In this document: one piece after another, positions 1 to 11,576 of the stretch
Layout of the letters: every line of letters begins with the position of its first letter
How positions within the stretch are numbered: position 1 is the first letter of the stretch
DNA from: Phlebiopsis flavidoalba
Lineage: Eukaryota; Basidiomycota; Agaricomycetes; Polyporales; Phanerochaetaceae
Assembly: GCA_035772785.1 (NCBI GenBank)
Contig: JAOCPU010000005.1
Span: 845,875 to 909,874 of the forward strand
Direction of reading: 5' to 3'
DNA length: 64,000 nt
Position numbers and translations under genes: made by a program
The notes under the pieces: generated by a model
The model's database searches: none
Told to the model about the DNA's origin: nothing
What the model saw: the letters and a program-made list of their open reading frames with translations, nothing else

Positions 1-1010
1 GGAACGACGGAAACGCGTGACAAGTGTGCAAAGCACACTTGTCAATGCTGGGAGGGCATGGAAAGAGCTTGAGGGCTCGAGGGTTCGAGGGCAACAGGTG
101 CGTCGCCCACTCTGTCGCGCGCGCGCGCACGCTCGCTTATCCCGCCGCGACCGCGTCCACCAACGACCCGCACGGATACCCCAAGAACGCCGAGGCGGCC
201 TAGAGGCGTGTTTTTGCCCGCCTCCAAGACCCGAGGTGAGTACAACACACGCCGCCCCTTATGATCAACCGCGCCGCCCGCCCACCACTTCCACCCGCGG
301 CCATGCACACCGCCGGACGACACACCGCGGGGCGCCGCCGACGACCATGGACAGACCACGCCACCACATGCCCCCACCACTTTCACCGAGGCCGTGCGCA
401 CCGCCGTCACCGCGCCGGCCATGGCCACCGCGTCGCTGGCTGCCAACACGGCCGACGACGCCCTCGCGCCGTTTGTAGGACCACCGCCACTCGCTACCAA
501 TGCGGGCCAGCCCAGCCACGACCACGACGCCGCCGTCCGCGGCCAACACGAACACCGCGGACTCGATACCATCCGCGAGCATCGCAAAAAGCGCGGTGAC
601 CGCGCCGTCTGCGAGAACCGCGGACAGCTCAGCCACGGCGCTGTCCGCGACTACGACGAAACATCGCGAACACAACGCCGTCCGTGAGCACCGTAGCCAG
701 CGCAGCCACCACGCCGTCCGCAAGCACCACGGCCAGCACAACCAACGCACTCACCGCTGCCCACCGCGCGCGCACCGCGGTGTCAACCCAACCGCCACGT
801 CGTCCACGACCATCGCGGCTAGCTCGACCCCAACTAAAAACAGCCCGCACTGCTGTACTCACGCGAGCCCCGCACGCTCCGCCGGCGCACCAATGCGCGG
901 AGGCCAACACCTCCCTGGCTCGCTTATACCCATGCAACTGCAGGTTCACGACTGCGACCACGCGCGACCAAGCACGAGCTCCAACCGGGCTCACTCGGTC
1001 CGTCTCAACT
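1..1010. repeat. GC-rich degenerate CAC/CGCGG repeat region
   Basis: The stretch is built from loosely repeated words such as accgcgg, gccaccac, cgccgtccgc and gcgaaca, with no exact long period. Several overlapping frames stay open on both strands because of the composition (few A/T-rich stop codons), so these frames are not evidence of genes. The same vocabulary returns at 10.05-11.02 kb. I see no domain, signal peptide or splice-site pattern. It is best read as an old satellite-like array; a fast-evolving low-complexity gene cannot be excluded. Confidence 0.5.
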
Positions 1011-1155
1011 TTCCCGTGGGACCCGCAATTCACACTATACACAGGTTTGCAATGGAAAATGCAGGCCGGTGCATACAAGCCGACATGTGCGACGACTGTT
1101 CACTACGATGTGGTCACTATGACCATTGCTACAGCAGAAACAAACCTTTCAAGTC

Positions 1156-1204
1156 ACACTTATACTACTATTTGTGCAGTAGCTTACACTTATACTACTA
1201 TTTG
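1156..1204. repeat. Two direct copies of a 19-bp AT-rich word
   Basis: The word acacttatactactatttg occurs at 1156-1174 and again at 1186-1204, 30 bp apart. It lies at the sharp switch from the GC-rich repeat to an AT-rich stretch (about 1230-1520) in which I see no gene. Confidence 0.8.
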
Positions 1205-3738
1205 GTGTATGCCATGCCTATAATAATGTGACATGATTATTATCAAGTCAGAATTGCATAGCTACCATTAAACACATCAGAAGTGTAATAAAGAGGTAGA
1301 AGTAAGTCTTTAACAGATTAATCCTAGATGACCCAAGTAATGTTTTTAACAAAATACTCTGTCTCAAGCTGTTGTAAAGCAGTTGAGAAGCTGAGATTTA
1401 ATAGGCCAATTATTGGTGAATAATGGCAAATTAATGGGAATTTTATAGAAAGTGGACTCCGAATTAATGCAAATTAATCTTAATCCATTAAAAAACCTAA
1501 AATGGACATTAATTCATATGAATTAGCATTTGGATTTCTCCTGATGTGTATGACGGAAAATGATATCATTCCTTGGGGCCTTTTGACACAATATTCCCAC
1601 AGTTCTGTTCAGAGCTTACGCGGCCAACGTCGTCGCTGTTTTCTGTCTTTCACTCCATTTCTTGCGCGCACCTCCTCCTCCTCAATCTCCTGAGATATCT
1701 CTCTTTTCACTTGTTTTCCGTACAAGGCTAAATTTCTAAGCCCCACACAGCCACTGTGCGCAGCATATACACATTGGGTTAAGTATGCTGCTTCCTAACA
1801 ATATGTATCAGCGTGTTTTCCGCTGCAAATTCTGCAACCGCCAGCTTCCAATCAAGACGTGCTCAGGCGCTAGGGATCCTCTGAATCGAGGACGATTTTA
1901 CGTTGTTGTGAGTGATTCTATCATTTCTCTATTGTCAATAATCATAGGGTTATTATCAGTGCGAGCATCAGCCATTCGGACTTTTTTCGCTGGGCGTCGC
2001 CACGCATAGAAACCCTTGTCCCAGCGATCTCTGCTAGTGACGTCACGTCTGGCTCTGAGGACGGAAGAACAACCATGACTGGCTCCCAGGCTCTACCTCG
2101 CCAAGGGCGGTTCAACCGCAAATGCAAGTACCGGCTCAGCAAAGCAAAGTGTTTACACCATGCTAGCGACTGTCCTATCCATTCTCCCAGAGGACCTGTC
2201 ACTCCTGCTTCTTCTGGTGCCTTGGCCACCACTGTCGCATCTACGGGTATCGCCAGCGAAGTAGCTTCAAGAAGCTTTCCACTTGATCCTCTCCTTCGTG
2301 ACGATGGCGGTAACCTTGCGCAGCCTGCTTCTGAGACAGCTGAGCTACTATCTGGTGCGCCCTCTCAAGAACCTCAGAGCTCCTCTACTCCTGCGGTAGC
2401 CCCATTGCCATCTGGTTCTTCTGCCACTGCAGGTCCCGCTGTTCCAGCCCTTGCGACCACTGCATCAACCTCTCGCACGCTAGCTGAAATTAGGTTTCCT
2501 GCTCCTATGCGCATGGGAGCCTCAACTTCTGGTGGGAATGCATCATCCCAGTTCCGTGCATCTATCACGAGCTGTCCTGTCCCTCGGAACACCAGTCATC
2601 TGAAGCCGCTCTTCGCAGCAGATCAAGAAAAGGCTCTACTCGAGAACGAAGAACGGAGACGCAGAGAAGCAGACCTCGAGATTCGGCAGCGTACAGCCGA
2701 ACAGCGAGTTTTTAGTCTACACGTGGACCCAGGTATGTTTTTTTGGCCTGTTCTCGTTACCCATGTGTTCTAATACTCACAAATCTGCAGTCCGACTCTG
2801 AAGAAGACAACGTTTTGAAGCCATCATCACAGAGCTTTACCCATCAGTTCCGTCCTTGGCCCTATCTGGTCTTTGATGAACAAACTTCTCCAGATAGTTG
2901 GGCTCCTTCCAATCGACAACCCCAGTCCCAATCTCGCATCGCGTATCTTCTACCGGTTTGACTCCACCCCTGGGCGTGATCAGTGGATACGGACCGTCCC
3001 TGGAGCTTCACTCAAGGTCGAGCCGCACGAGCGCATCTTTCTACGCTCTTTGCATACCCCCCTGCTCCAAAGGACTTCAAGCTACGGTTCTTCCCCACAA
3101 ACACCTAGCCTCGCCGGTTCTCATGCCAGCTCTGCGCCGTCTACACCTAGCCTCAACATCCGCACGAATCTCAAGGCCGAGCGAGCTGCAGTCCAGGCCC
3201 ATCGCTCCTCAGGTTTCCTCAACAGCGCCGCCGGCCTTGTTGCTACCCTATCAAAGGACAAGGGCAAGGCTGTAGTCAGGCCCCGTCCAGTGGTTCGATC
3301 TCGCTAACTCTGCAATTCTCGCCAACGCGCGGATGGGTATCCCAGCTCTCAGGCCTCCTCTCCGGTCCTCGTACCTTCCTCGCCAGTCCTCATACCTTCT
3401 TCCCCTCCTGACATCAAGCCGTCATTCTCTGTCGCAGACTCCAGTCCTAGCTCATCTCCTAAGCGCAAGATGGACGAGGTCATTGTCATCAGTGACTCTG
3501 GGTCAGACGACGACGTGAACACTGCGAAGACTCATTACAACGGAGCGGACTCTGTTAATGTCAAGCCCAGGTTCTCCACACTTCCAGCCTCTGGCTCACA
3601 GCGTCGTCCTCTCTCTCCCGTCGACTTTGACCTCAGTGAACTCAGCCCAGTGTCGGATACATCAAGCTTCGCTCTCGATGTCTCGCACTCATCTTCCGTT
3701 GTGCCGTCACCGCCATCAAACTCTGGAAGCAAGAGTTG

Positions 3739-3746
3739 GCCACGGG
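3739..3746. repeat. Left 8-bp hAT target-site duplication
   Basis: GCCACGGG; identical to 8548-8555. Confidence 0.95.
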
Positions 3747-6700
3747 TAGTGATGCCACGGTTCGGTTTGGTCCGGTTTTTGGCCATTTTTGGTTGAACCT
3801 GAACCTGAACCCGCCAAAAAAAAGGCTTGAACCAGGACTGAACCAGGACCGGACCACGGCGAACCGGTTCATTGGGTTCAGTTCTGGTTCAGTTCTGGTT
3901 CGAAACCGGTTCCAGTTATAAGCATACATTGACATTTGTTCCAGCACACCCAAGACTTTTTTTCAGAATTTATGCCAATTTATTGAGAGGTACAAAGTAC
4001 AATACATGTGCAAAGAGAGAAAACAAGTCATTACCAAGGCTCGTCGTCCCACTGAAGGTCATCTGCGTGACGGGCTGCCTCCTCAGTGGAGCAAATCATG
4101 CCAGTGCGATAGGCGTCCTTGAGGATTTGGAGCGCCTCGAAGGTTTCGGGTTTGAGTCGATTACGGCGTGCAGTCCCGGTCCGGCCTCCACTCGAGAAGG
4201 CACGTTCAGACGCGACAGCAGATCCCTGGATATAGCAAGGGGTAATCTCTTGCCATCCTAGACAAGATCGGAAAACTCATGTGCTCGTGATGCTGAAGAG
4301 TTGAACAAGTAGTTAGCACAGTGATACAGAGTAGAGAAATTGGAATGACTCACTCCCCACCACGCAACTGGGGTCTGTGCTTTCATGTGCGAGAGGCATG
4401 CTGAAGTAGCGGGTGACCTCAGCCAGTGGATCGTGAACCACACGGTCCGAAAGCCAAACGGTTTTGCTGAGGGTTTTTTGCGCATCCATGACGAAGCATA
4501 ACCGCTGGCAATTGAGGGGCCAGCTGCGTAAGAGGCTTCGGCTGATGAGCGTGAAGGTGAGACGCTGATGGCGGCACTGAGATGGGAGCTGCCGAGGGTG
4601 CCTGTGAGCCAGGGCCAGCTGCTTCACTGGATGCATAGGTCAAGAACTGTAAATAGATGCATGTAAGCGCAATCCATGGTAGGAACAAGATGGCGACGTA
4701 CCGTCGAGCGGAACGCATTCATACCCACGTTCATAATACGACGTGTCCCAATTTTCCTTTGCGTACGCGTCCTTGATGCGGGGATCAAGTGCTTAAATAG
4801 TCGACATCAGCCTGAGTAGTAACAATGAACAGACAGTTGGAAGCACATACCAAGACAAGTAAAGTAAATGTCACTTTGAATCAAGTTGACATGTAATACT
4901 TCTTGAGCTTTGCGAGCCCTGCCTGTATTGCCGTGTTTTTGACTGGGGGAGCGAACCGCGACGCCTTCGACATGATTTCCCACCGGTCCTGCACGCATTT
5001 CCAGAATTGGGATTGCGCGCCAGACCGTGGGGAAGTCTCGGACGAAAAGGTGGCTTGGGCTTCTCGCAGTTCCTGGGAAACAAAGTAGTCAGACAATAGA
5101 TCTCAGGGACATATTTGACCAAAAGAATTACCTTCAAGACTTCGCACATGAGCTCTAGAAGCTCCCATTCTGCCTTCTCGAGAGAATACGCCGCGTACGT
5201 CTTGCCTCCAGTCAGTCGGGCACGCTGGTCACTGTGGTCGGCCAAGCGACAGAACTTGATGACTGCCTAGAAGTAAGACGTCATTCATCAGCGGCATTGT
5301 GCATGACAACAAGACAAAAGACGCACCGGCTTGGTATCCAAAACACGCTGGGATGAGATCGTGCATGGATCCCCATCGTGTTCGGATCCATTTGATCAGT
5401 TGCAGCGGTGTGATCTTCTCCTCGACGCAGACGGTCGCGAAGTACTCCCGTGCCTGGGGAGATGCTTCGAACCTGCCGGAAAACGTGAGATACGGATTGT
5501 AAAGTAAGGCAGACAACATACCTGATTGATCAGCCCGAGCACCTTGCTCAAGACATCACCTGCCTCGAAGTCAGTGATGTCGCCCAAGCCGCCGTCATCC
5601 TTGTTTTCGTTGTGGGCCCAGTTGATGTCGTCGTCGTCGTCGTCTTCGTCGTCGACAGAGGCCTGCTGTCCGCGACCAGTGCCGCGGCCTGAAGGCGAAG
5701 GGCATACGGTCTCGATGATGCCTTCGCAGCGAGATGGAGCACATGCTCCATACATCGACCGCGCCGTTCCTTGGCATGCCATCTTCGACCCTCAGGATCA
5801 TCCAAGAGTCGTTCGAGAGCCCGCATGCATGCGTCGTTGGTGGTGGCATTGTCCGAAGTTGCCCAGCCAAGCTACGAGCACTGTGAGCAGGTGGGTGCTG
5901 ATCTCAATAACAGATACTCACCTTGCTACGCAAATCGTATCGGTCAACGATGCGAATGATCACATTGGCAGTATTGGCGCCGCTGTGATTGCCTTCGATC
6001 TTCGTGAATCCGATGACCTTGGCTTTGAGACTCCAGTCGTTGGGTCGTTCCTTCGGCGCGGAAACATAGTGTGCCGATATGGTGAGGTAGGGGTCCAGGG
6101 CGTCGGAGGTCCAGGCGTCGAAAGTGATAGACACTTGCCCTAGTACATCCTAGCATTTGATGTTAGATAGAAATCAACGATTTTACGCGGAGGGTTTGCG
6201 CGTACCTTGAACTGGTCTTTGAGACGGTCGCGTGCTGTCTCCGCAAGCTCCAAAACAGTGGTCCGGATCTTGGTGCGATGGGGAATCGCAGAGTCGGGCA
6301 TTTGCGGGCGCTGGAACTTGAGTAAACATCGAAACGATGTTCGCTCGACAATTTGAAAAGGCTTTGATAGATAGATGAGTAAAAGAAAGCGAAAAATTGA
6401 CAGAACTTACCAGATCACCGACGGCGATGGTTTCGACGATGTGTGCAAGGAGGCCTTCGGTTGTCCACGTTGGGGTGCTCTTGATGAATCCATTCAGCGT
6501 GCTCTGGGAGGGACCAGCATCGACACTGTCCGTAGCACCAGAAGTGCTTTCTGGCATTGCACGTGAGTGAGGGTCAATGCCATTGTCACGGCACTTTGTC
6601 AGGTACGTCTCCCCGTGCGTGTGTCCCAATTGCGAGCAATATGGGCACGCAGCGAGGAGCCGCCTCCAGTGAACCATGCCGGTTGTTTGCGATTACTAAA

Positions 6701-8547
6701 TAATACAGGAAACAGTCAGTACTGCAGAAGGATTGAAGGTGTGATGTACACACCGGCAGACGGAACAACCAGTGTCCATTTTGCTTTTTCCCACCAACGT
6801 CCCGTTCGCCAGGCTTGAAGACGCCTCGGATATCTCTTGTTGCGTCCGTCTTACGGCGCTTGGGGCCGCGGGCTATATAAACATTGGGTCAGTAGTACGA
6901 GGGCTCAAATAGAAGGCACGTACCTTGCGCTCGCCTTCTACCTCAGCACGGAGGGCTTCATATTGGACGTCACCATCTTCGTCATCTTCGACATCCTCTT
7001 CTTCTTCAACATCGTCGTTCTTTGTGCTCGATAGCATCTTCATCATCATCACTAAGGACGATGGATATTTTCTTCCCCTTTCCCTTGGAGGCCAGCTTGG
7101 TTGTGTTAGTTACGAACAGATGGACTGAACGTGGCACATACCTGAGGAACTGAGCTGTCGTCTAGCTCGGTATCACCACCTTCGGAAAGCTCGTCGGGTT
7201 TCCGTTTTGAGCCCCACACGCACGCTCAACGTTTAAACTTGACGAGGATGAGGATATCTGCAAAGTAAAGATAAGTATGTGTGCGATGGAGTAAAAGACA
7301 ACAACACTCACCGTGTTTGCCCTGGAGACCGATGGGAGTGCCGTCGAAGACTCGCCTCTAGATGGCGCTGAAGCTCGGTCTCGAGGCTTGAAAAAAGTCT
7401 TCACGGAGGCTGAGTTGTGGAGGGGATCTTCGCCGCGGACCTTCCATGTTTGTTTGCGAATGCGGCGAGAACCCGCAATCTTCTCTGCCGAGTTGGACGG
7501 CTTGAGGCGTTCATGGCCTTGACTTGGAGGTGAGCATAGCTGAGAGCAAACATACAAGGGCAGCACCTGCCTTTCTGCAATTTGATGGGCTTTGGAGGTC
7601 CCTTGGATTCATCCTCTGACTCCTGCCACTCGATCTCGGACGCATCTTTCAGTGTGCCGTCGGGTGCGAGAGCGCATTGGTCGTTTGGAGGGGGACTGCT
7701 TGGTGAGGGCATAGAGAAAAGGGGAATGCGTGGGATATGGTATAGGAGTCGGTGGCAGGGCGACCTGAAATTGAGATGCGAGGGATGGGATGTGTACAAG
7801 CCTGCCGTGCAAGGTCAGCCCGCATTATATGCAGTTTCCCAGGTCCCAGACAAAGAGTCCGAAATGCGAAACATACCAGTTGCATCCCAGACAGTTTCAA
7901 GTGGCACCGAGGCCTCTATGCAATGTGTTCATGGTGCAATATTGCGCACCGTATGTGCATGAGAAGCCAGAGGGCTTGTGGGGATCATTGCGCACTGTGT
8001 TTGCGTTAGACAACCAAAACCCGCTTTGAGGGCACAAACAACATTTGAACGTTGTTGTTGCAGTAGTGTTGATCGCGGGGGCAAGTAGTGTTCATAGCAG
8101 CAGAGCAGAGGGGAAAACGTGTGGTACGAAGTATGAGAGAAGAGCAGAGGGTATCGGCACGAGGAGTAGTCGCAGTCGGTCCGTTGTCGGCAAAAGGAAG
8201 AGCGCAGGCCGCCTGTACAGCCAAATATGGCAAGTGACGTGGTTAGACGGCGACTTTGCTCTTCTGTCGCGGCTGCACTCGCCACACTGTGTTCAGACTG
8301 CAATTCTTTGCGCGTGCGGCCATCTCGGTTGACTCGAAAACAGTGTCTCATAAGATTAAAATGTGTCGGTTCGAACTGGTTCGGACAAGTTCAAACCGGT
8401 TCTTTGAGACTGCGGCTCTATGAGAAACCGCGGACCGAACCGCTACCCGAGACCCCCGAACCAGACCTAACCTGAACCTGAACCGCCGGTCCGGTGCAGC
8501 GGTTCATGGTTCGAACCACGGTTCTGAACCTGACCGCGGCATCACTA
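3747..8547. mobile_element. Complete hAT DNA transposon, 4,801 bp
   Basis: The left end begins TAGTGATGCC (3747-3756) and the right end is its exact reverse complement GGCATCACTA (8538-8547). It is flanked by a perfect 8-bp target duplication, GCCACGGG, at 3739-3746 and 8548-8555. TAGNG ends and 8-bp duplications are typical of the hAT superfamily. Both subterminal regions (about 3765-3925 and 8365-8530) are crowded with GGTTC/GAACC words in both orientations, which could be transposase binding sites. The element carries one gene on the minus strand with a hAT transposase core and interrupts the zinc finger gene around it. The intact target duplication and ends suggest a fairly recent insertion. 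Confidence 0.95.
4031..7712 (-). pseudogene. hAT transposase (BED finger, RNase H-like core, hATC dimerisation domain), multi-exon
   Basis: The proposed start is ATG at 7712 (MPSPSSPPPNDQ). Then come a Ser/acid-rich N-terminus and a BED-like finger region around 6560-6690 (AWFTGGGSSLRAHIARNW). The RNase H-like core is in 5904-6134 (FDAWTSDALDPYL, then WSLKAKVIGF), followed by GWATSDNATTND and CMEHVLHLAAKA. After an acidic insert comes a TRWGSMHDLI segment (about 5370). LDPRIKDAYAKENWD is near 4770. The C-terminus has the hATC signature SERAFSSGGRTGTARRNRL (about 4155-4212) and ends DDEPW with a stop at 4031-4033. Short introns with GTRNGT donors separate the blocks. Two single-base frame changes, near 6630 in the BED exon and near 5715 after LAAKA, would stop translation as written, so the element may be inactive or the bases miscalled. 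Confidence 0.9.
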
Positions 8548-8555
8548 GCCACGGG
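8548..8555. repeat. Right 8-bp hAT target-site duplication
   Basis: GCCACGGG; identical to 3739-3746. Removing the element plus one copy restores the host reading frame across the site. Confidence 0.95.
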
Positions 8556-8880
8556 ACTTCTTTACTGTTGACGTCGTCAAGTCCTTTGAAGCATGCGACA
8601 CAACGATCTCGGGCCGCACGGTCCTCAACGACAAGCCCAGAGGCGGCATTCCAGGCGTGCTTCCCAGGCGTGACGTATAGGCGCGGTACATTCTACGCTC
8701 ATCTGAGAACGTTGGGACTCAGCGACTTCTGAGATCCAGGCAAAGTATATTCAGTACGGACGCTCAGAGGAGGGGATCTGGCGTTGGTTCATGGGTGAGG
8801 TCCCCGACCCTCGTGCCGCAGCAATGCGCCAATGCAAAAAAGAAGCTTACGCGCGTCAGAGTTCTAGCAGCAACTGCTAG

Positions 8881-9780
8881 ACTCTAGTAGTTATAATTCT
8901 GTGTTTTCTCTCTTTCCTTGTTTTGTTGTTTCATCCACATGTAATTTCAGAACTTTATCAATCTTTACCTGGTCTAATTATACTATACAATTGCGTGCAC
9001 CGGAAGAGCGCGAGTATATCTTGCGCATCGCGTTCGTCACACCCATCAAATCTGTGACAGACGCGTTAGCGAGTCTGCCACAACATCACAGAGATCTTCT
9101 AGCACCACCCCCAAGAGTGGTAGCAGGAAAAAAATACACTACCCTATGATGGTTTTTTCGTGTTTAAGGTCAGAGGACCCTACCCCTCCCCTCCTTTTTG
9201 GCGCCATAAATGATGAAGTCATGACGATTACATATGTACAATTTATATTACAAATGGCAATATTAATTATACCCTACGTTTCTTTGCTCGGAAATCTGCG
9301 TTCTCTCAACGCGACCGTTGGTAGAGGCACTCCGGACTTGATCATCATCAAGTTCTCGCACTATTTTTGCTTGCGCTGGAAACACTTTGTTACATATACA
9401 CTAGCACCGGGTGTGCAAAGGGCTTGAGCATTCGGATCCAACAAAGTACCCCGCACTTTTACACAACCGACGACGAGCAGTGTTACAATCTGCCCATGCG
9501 TTTCTGGCCACCGAACGAGATGACCAAACCACAGCAGGGAATAGCCCGCCCTACCGGAAGCCTGAAAATCGGTGCGTTGATGCCTCATCATAATGTCAAT
9601 ATGTATAAACACGCCTTCGAGACCTTAACGTGAGGTCGAGCTACACTCTAGAACACATGTACAGCTGCTTCAAAGCACGGGGATATTATTTTTGGGCAAT
9701 ATATTCTTCCACAAAAAAATATGTTTAAGGCCCTAGCCCCCTACCCTCCCCTCCCCTCATTGGGTAGGGCGCTTAATTCT
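8881..9780. other. No gene recognised
   Basis: AT-rich flank after the split gene. Short open stretches occur (for example 8997-9147) but none has a recognisable motif or convincing exon structure. Two similar words built on gtttaagg followed by a ccctacccctcccctcc-like tract occur near 9157-9198 and 9723-9760, possibly parts of one degraded repeat. Confidence 0.5.
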
Positions 9781-9795
9781 GCTACCGCCCCTTGG

Positions 9796-9816
9796 CACCA
9801 CCACCACCACCACCAC
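9796..9816. repeat. (CAC)7 microsatellite
   Basis: Seven perfect CAC units at the left border of the GC-rich repeat region. Confidence 0.9.
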
Positions 9817-10049
9817 ATACCCCAAGCATGTTTGATGCCTCGACGTGCTTGGTGGGAGTGCCCCGCGGGCCGCCAGGAGTGTCAAGAATGTCAGGGAGGG
9901 CCAATCTGACGACGGACGGCCCACGACCCACCGCCGCGTCGCCCCCATTCCCCCTGCCTGACCCACCACGCCCACTCCAACTCATTTCTAGCAGGGGCAA
10001 GTTTTGTGGACCACGGCGATGCCCTGTACTCCAATCGACTGCCCTCTAG

Positions 10050-11020
10050 GAATGACGCGGATGAAGGCGCGCGGCCACCCAGCCACCACCAAGACCGCAT
10101 CCACCACTGCCACGGCGCCACCAAGACCGCGGCGGCCAGCAACTCCACACACACCCGAAACGCGTCCGAGTGACGTCGAACACCAGCCTGTGTGACTCGT
10201 ATGCCCACGCACCGGGCATCGTCGCACTGCGGCAAGCACGACACTCCGCTCCGCGCTGTCGCGCTCTCGCCACATCGAAATCACGGCCGCGCCTCTCGTG
10301 TTACCAGCGAAGACTCGCGGAATGTAGCCGCAGGGCGAAACGTCGCCGAGTTCGAGTCACCGCGACCGGGCACGCGCGACCGTCACCACACCGAGACCAC
10401 CCACGACGCGCGGCCATACGCCCACGCTCAGCGCGGCCACCACAATGAACAACGACCACTGCCGCCACCACAACGGACACGCGCGACCGCGTCGATGCAA
10501 CCAACGCGACGACCGCGGCGGCCGGCCGCAATGACCACGCTGTGCGCGGCCACCACCTCACACCCATATCGCGACGCGACGACAACCGCCTCTCACCACC
10601 AAGGTCGCCTAGAAATGGCGCGGCGAGGCGGCGCACCCTCGCCCTCTCTCTCACCACCACCACGACCGCGGCCCGTGCGCGGACGACCACGACAACCGCG
10701 GCCAACGATAGTCGCGGCCGCCACCAAGACTGCGTACAGAACCTCGGCCATCAACGCGACGGACCGCGCGTCGGCCGCGACCACCACAATGGCCACCGTC
10801 ACCGCGGCATGCGCGGCGACCACGACAACCGCGGCCACCGATAGTCGTGGCCACCACTAAGACTGCGTACAGCGCGGCGCAGCAGCAGAAACTATCCGGG
10901 GCGCGCGGGCGGGCCACCATCACCACGACCGCGGCGTGCGCAGCGACCACGACAACCTTGGCCATCAACACGACGACCGCGGCTTAGAGCGGCCGCGACC
11001 ACCACAATGGCCACACGTCG
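10050..11020. repeat. GC-rich CAC/CGCGG repeat region with about 133-bp higher-order copies
   Basis: This has the same word vocabulary as 1-1.0 kb (gaccgcgg, gccaccac, accacgacaaccgcgg). One longer block, beginning cgaccacgacaaccgcgg and ending gactgcgtacag, occurs at 10684-10739 and 10817-10872. A second shared block, ending gcgaccaccacaatggccac, occurs near 10741-10800 and 10953-11015. Open frames on both strands are compositional. The left part (10192-10860, plus strand) is open for over 200 codons but reads only as Arg/Thr/Ala/Pro-rich repeats. Confidence 0.65.
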
Positions 11021-11204
11021 TGTGCGGTGTTAAACACGACGGAAAGAAGAGAAGTCAGACGGGGCAGGAGCGAGATTGCAGCGGGCACTCACCATGGTAC
11101 GTAAACCCCACGCACGCATTCCTACTGCGAGCTAATCATTAGCATAGGTGCGTAGAGCGCATGCTCCGCGGGACCCCCACGTTGCGATTGCACGCAAGGA
11201 CGAC

Positions 11205-11549
11205 TTACTATACAACCACCGAGAACCTTTACTATACAACCAACATGAGCGGGAGCTTCGCCGGCTCCTGGGCATGCACTGTATGCTGCCGTCTCGTCAT
11301 CTCGTTGGTGTGCTTACCGAGTGCGCGCCGACAACCTAGACGGTCTTGTCGTCTAGAATCACTAGGACGTGCGCCGCAGCTCTGCCGTCTCATTGTCTGC
11401 CGGACGGATGCGCGTGCGATTGCCCGAGGTTTGATGCCGCCGACGTGACAAAAAATTGATTCAAACCTGCGTCTCGCGTTTGGAACCTATGTACTAGTAC
11501 AAAGTTCTATCTGTAGTACATAGTTGTAGTAGCGGGAGCTTCGCCGGCT
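11205..11549. repeat. Small direct repeats upstream of the KDZ-associated gene's 3' end
   Basis: TTACTATACAACCA occurs at 11205-11218 and 11229-11242. A perfect 19-bp word, agcgggagcttcgccggct, occurs at 11248-11266 and 11531-11549. No gene is evident between 11.03 and 11.57 kb. Confidence 0.8.
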
Positions 11550-11576
11550 TGTAAATAGTTGTAGTCTTACGGTCGT

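Larger units (their letters stand above)
1803..8880 (+). pseudogene. GRF-like zinc finger protein gene, split by a hAT insertion
   Basis: Starting at ATG 1803 the frame reads CKFCNRQLPIKTCSGA then RGRFYVV, interrupted by a candidate intron with a GTGAGT donor near 1908. It resumes as DFFRWASP around 1977-2000. This Cx2C...FFRW arrangement resembles GRF-type zinc fingers. A Ser/Pro/Ala-rich middle follows (2075-2732), an intron at about 2733-2790, then a segment reading FEAIITELYPSVPSLALSG and MNKLLQIVGLLPIDNP in shifted frames. An acidic SDSGSDDD stretch follows near 3490. Reading continues across the transposon: SKSWPR before it and DFFTVDVVKSFEAC after the second target copy. It ends in GIWRWFMGEVPDP and a TAG at 8878-8880. 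At least three frameshifts are visible besides the insertion. Function is unknown; the GRF call rests on cysteine/aromatic spacing only. Confidence 0.6.

Noticed and set aside
42..1231. Several overlapping frames of 100-240 codons on both strands
   Set aside because: Same reason: GC-rich low-complexity DNA has few stops. No motif, intron or start context supports a gene.
5595..5690. Runs of Ser or Asp/Glu codons near GTCGTCGTC as a possible separate small gene
   Set aside because: They are the acidic insert of the hAT transposase read on either strand.
8360..8530. Word GGTTCGAAC resembling a tRNA B box
   Set aside because: It belongs to the repeated GGTTC/GAACC subterminal region of the hAT element; no A box or cloverleaf was seen.
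10192..10860. 222-codon open frame rich in Arg, Thr and Ala
   Set aside because: It lies wholly within the GC-rich repeat; opposite-strand frames are equally open and it reads as repeats of the DNA words, so it is compositional.
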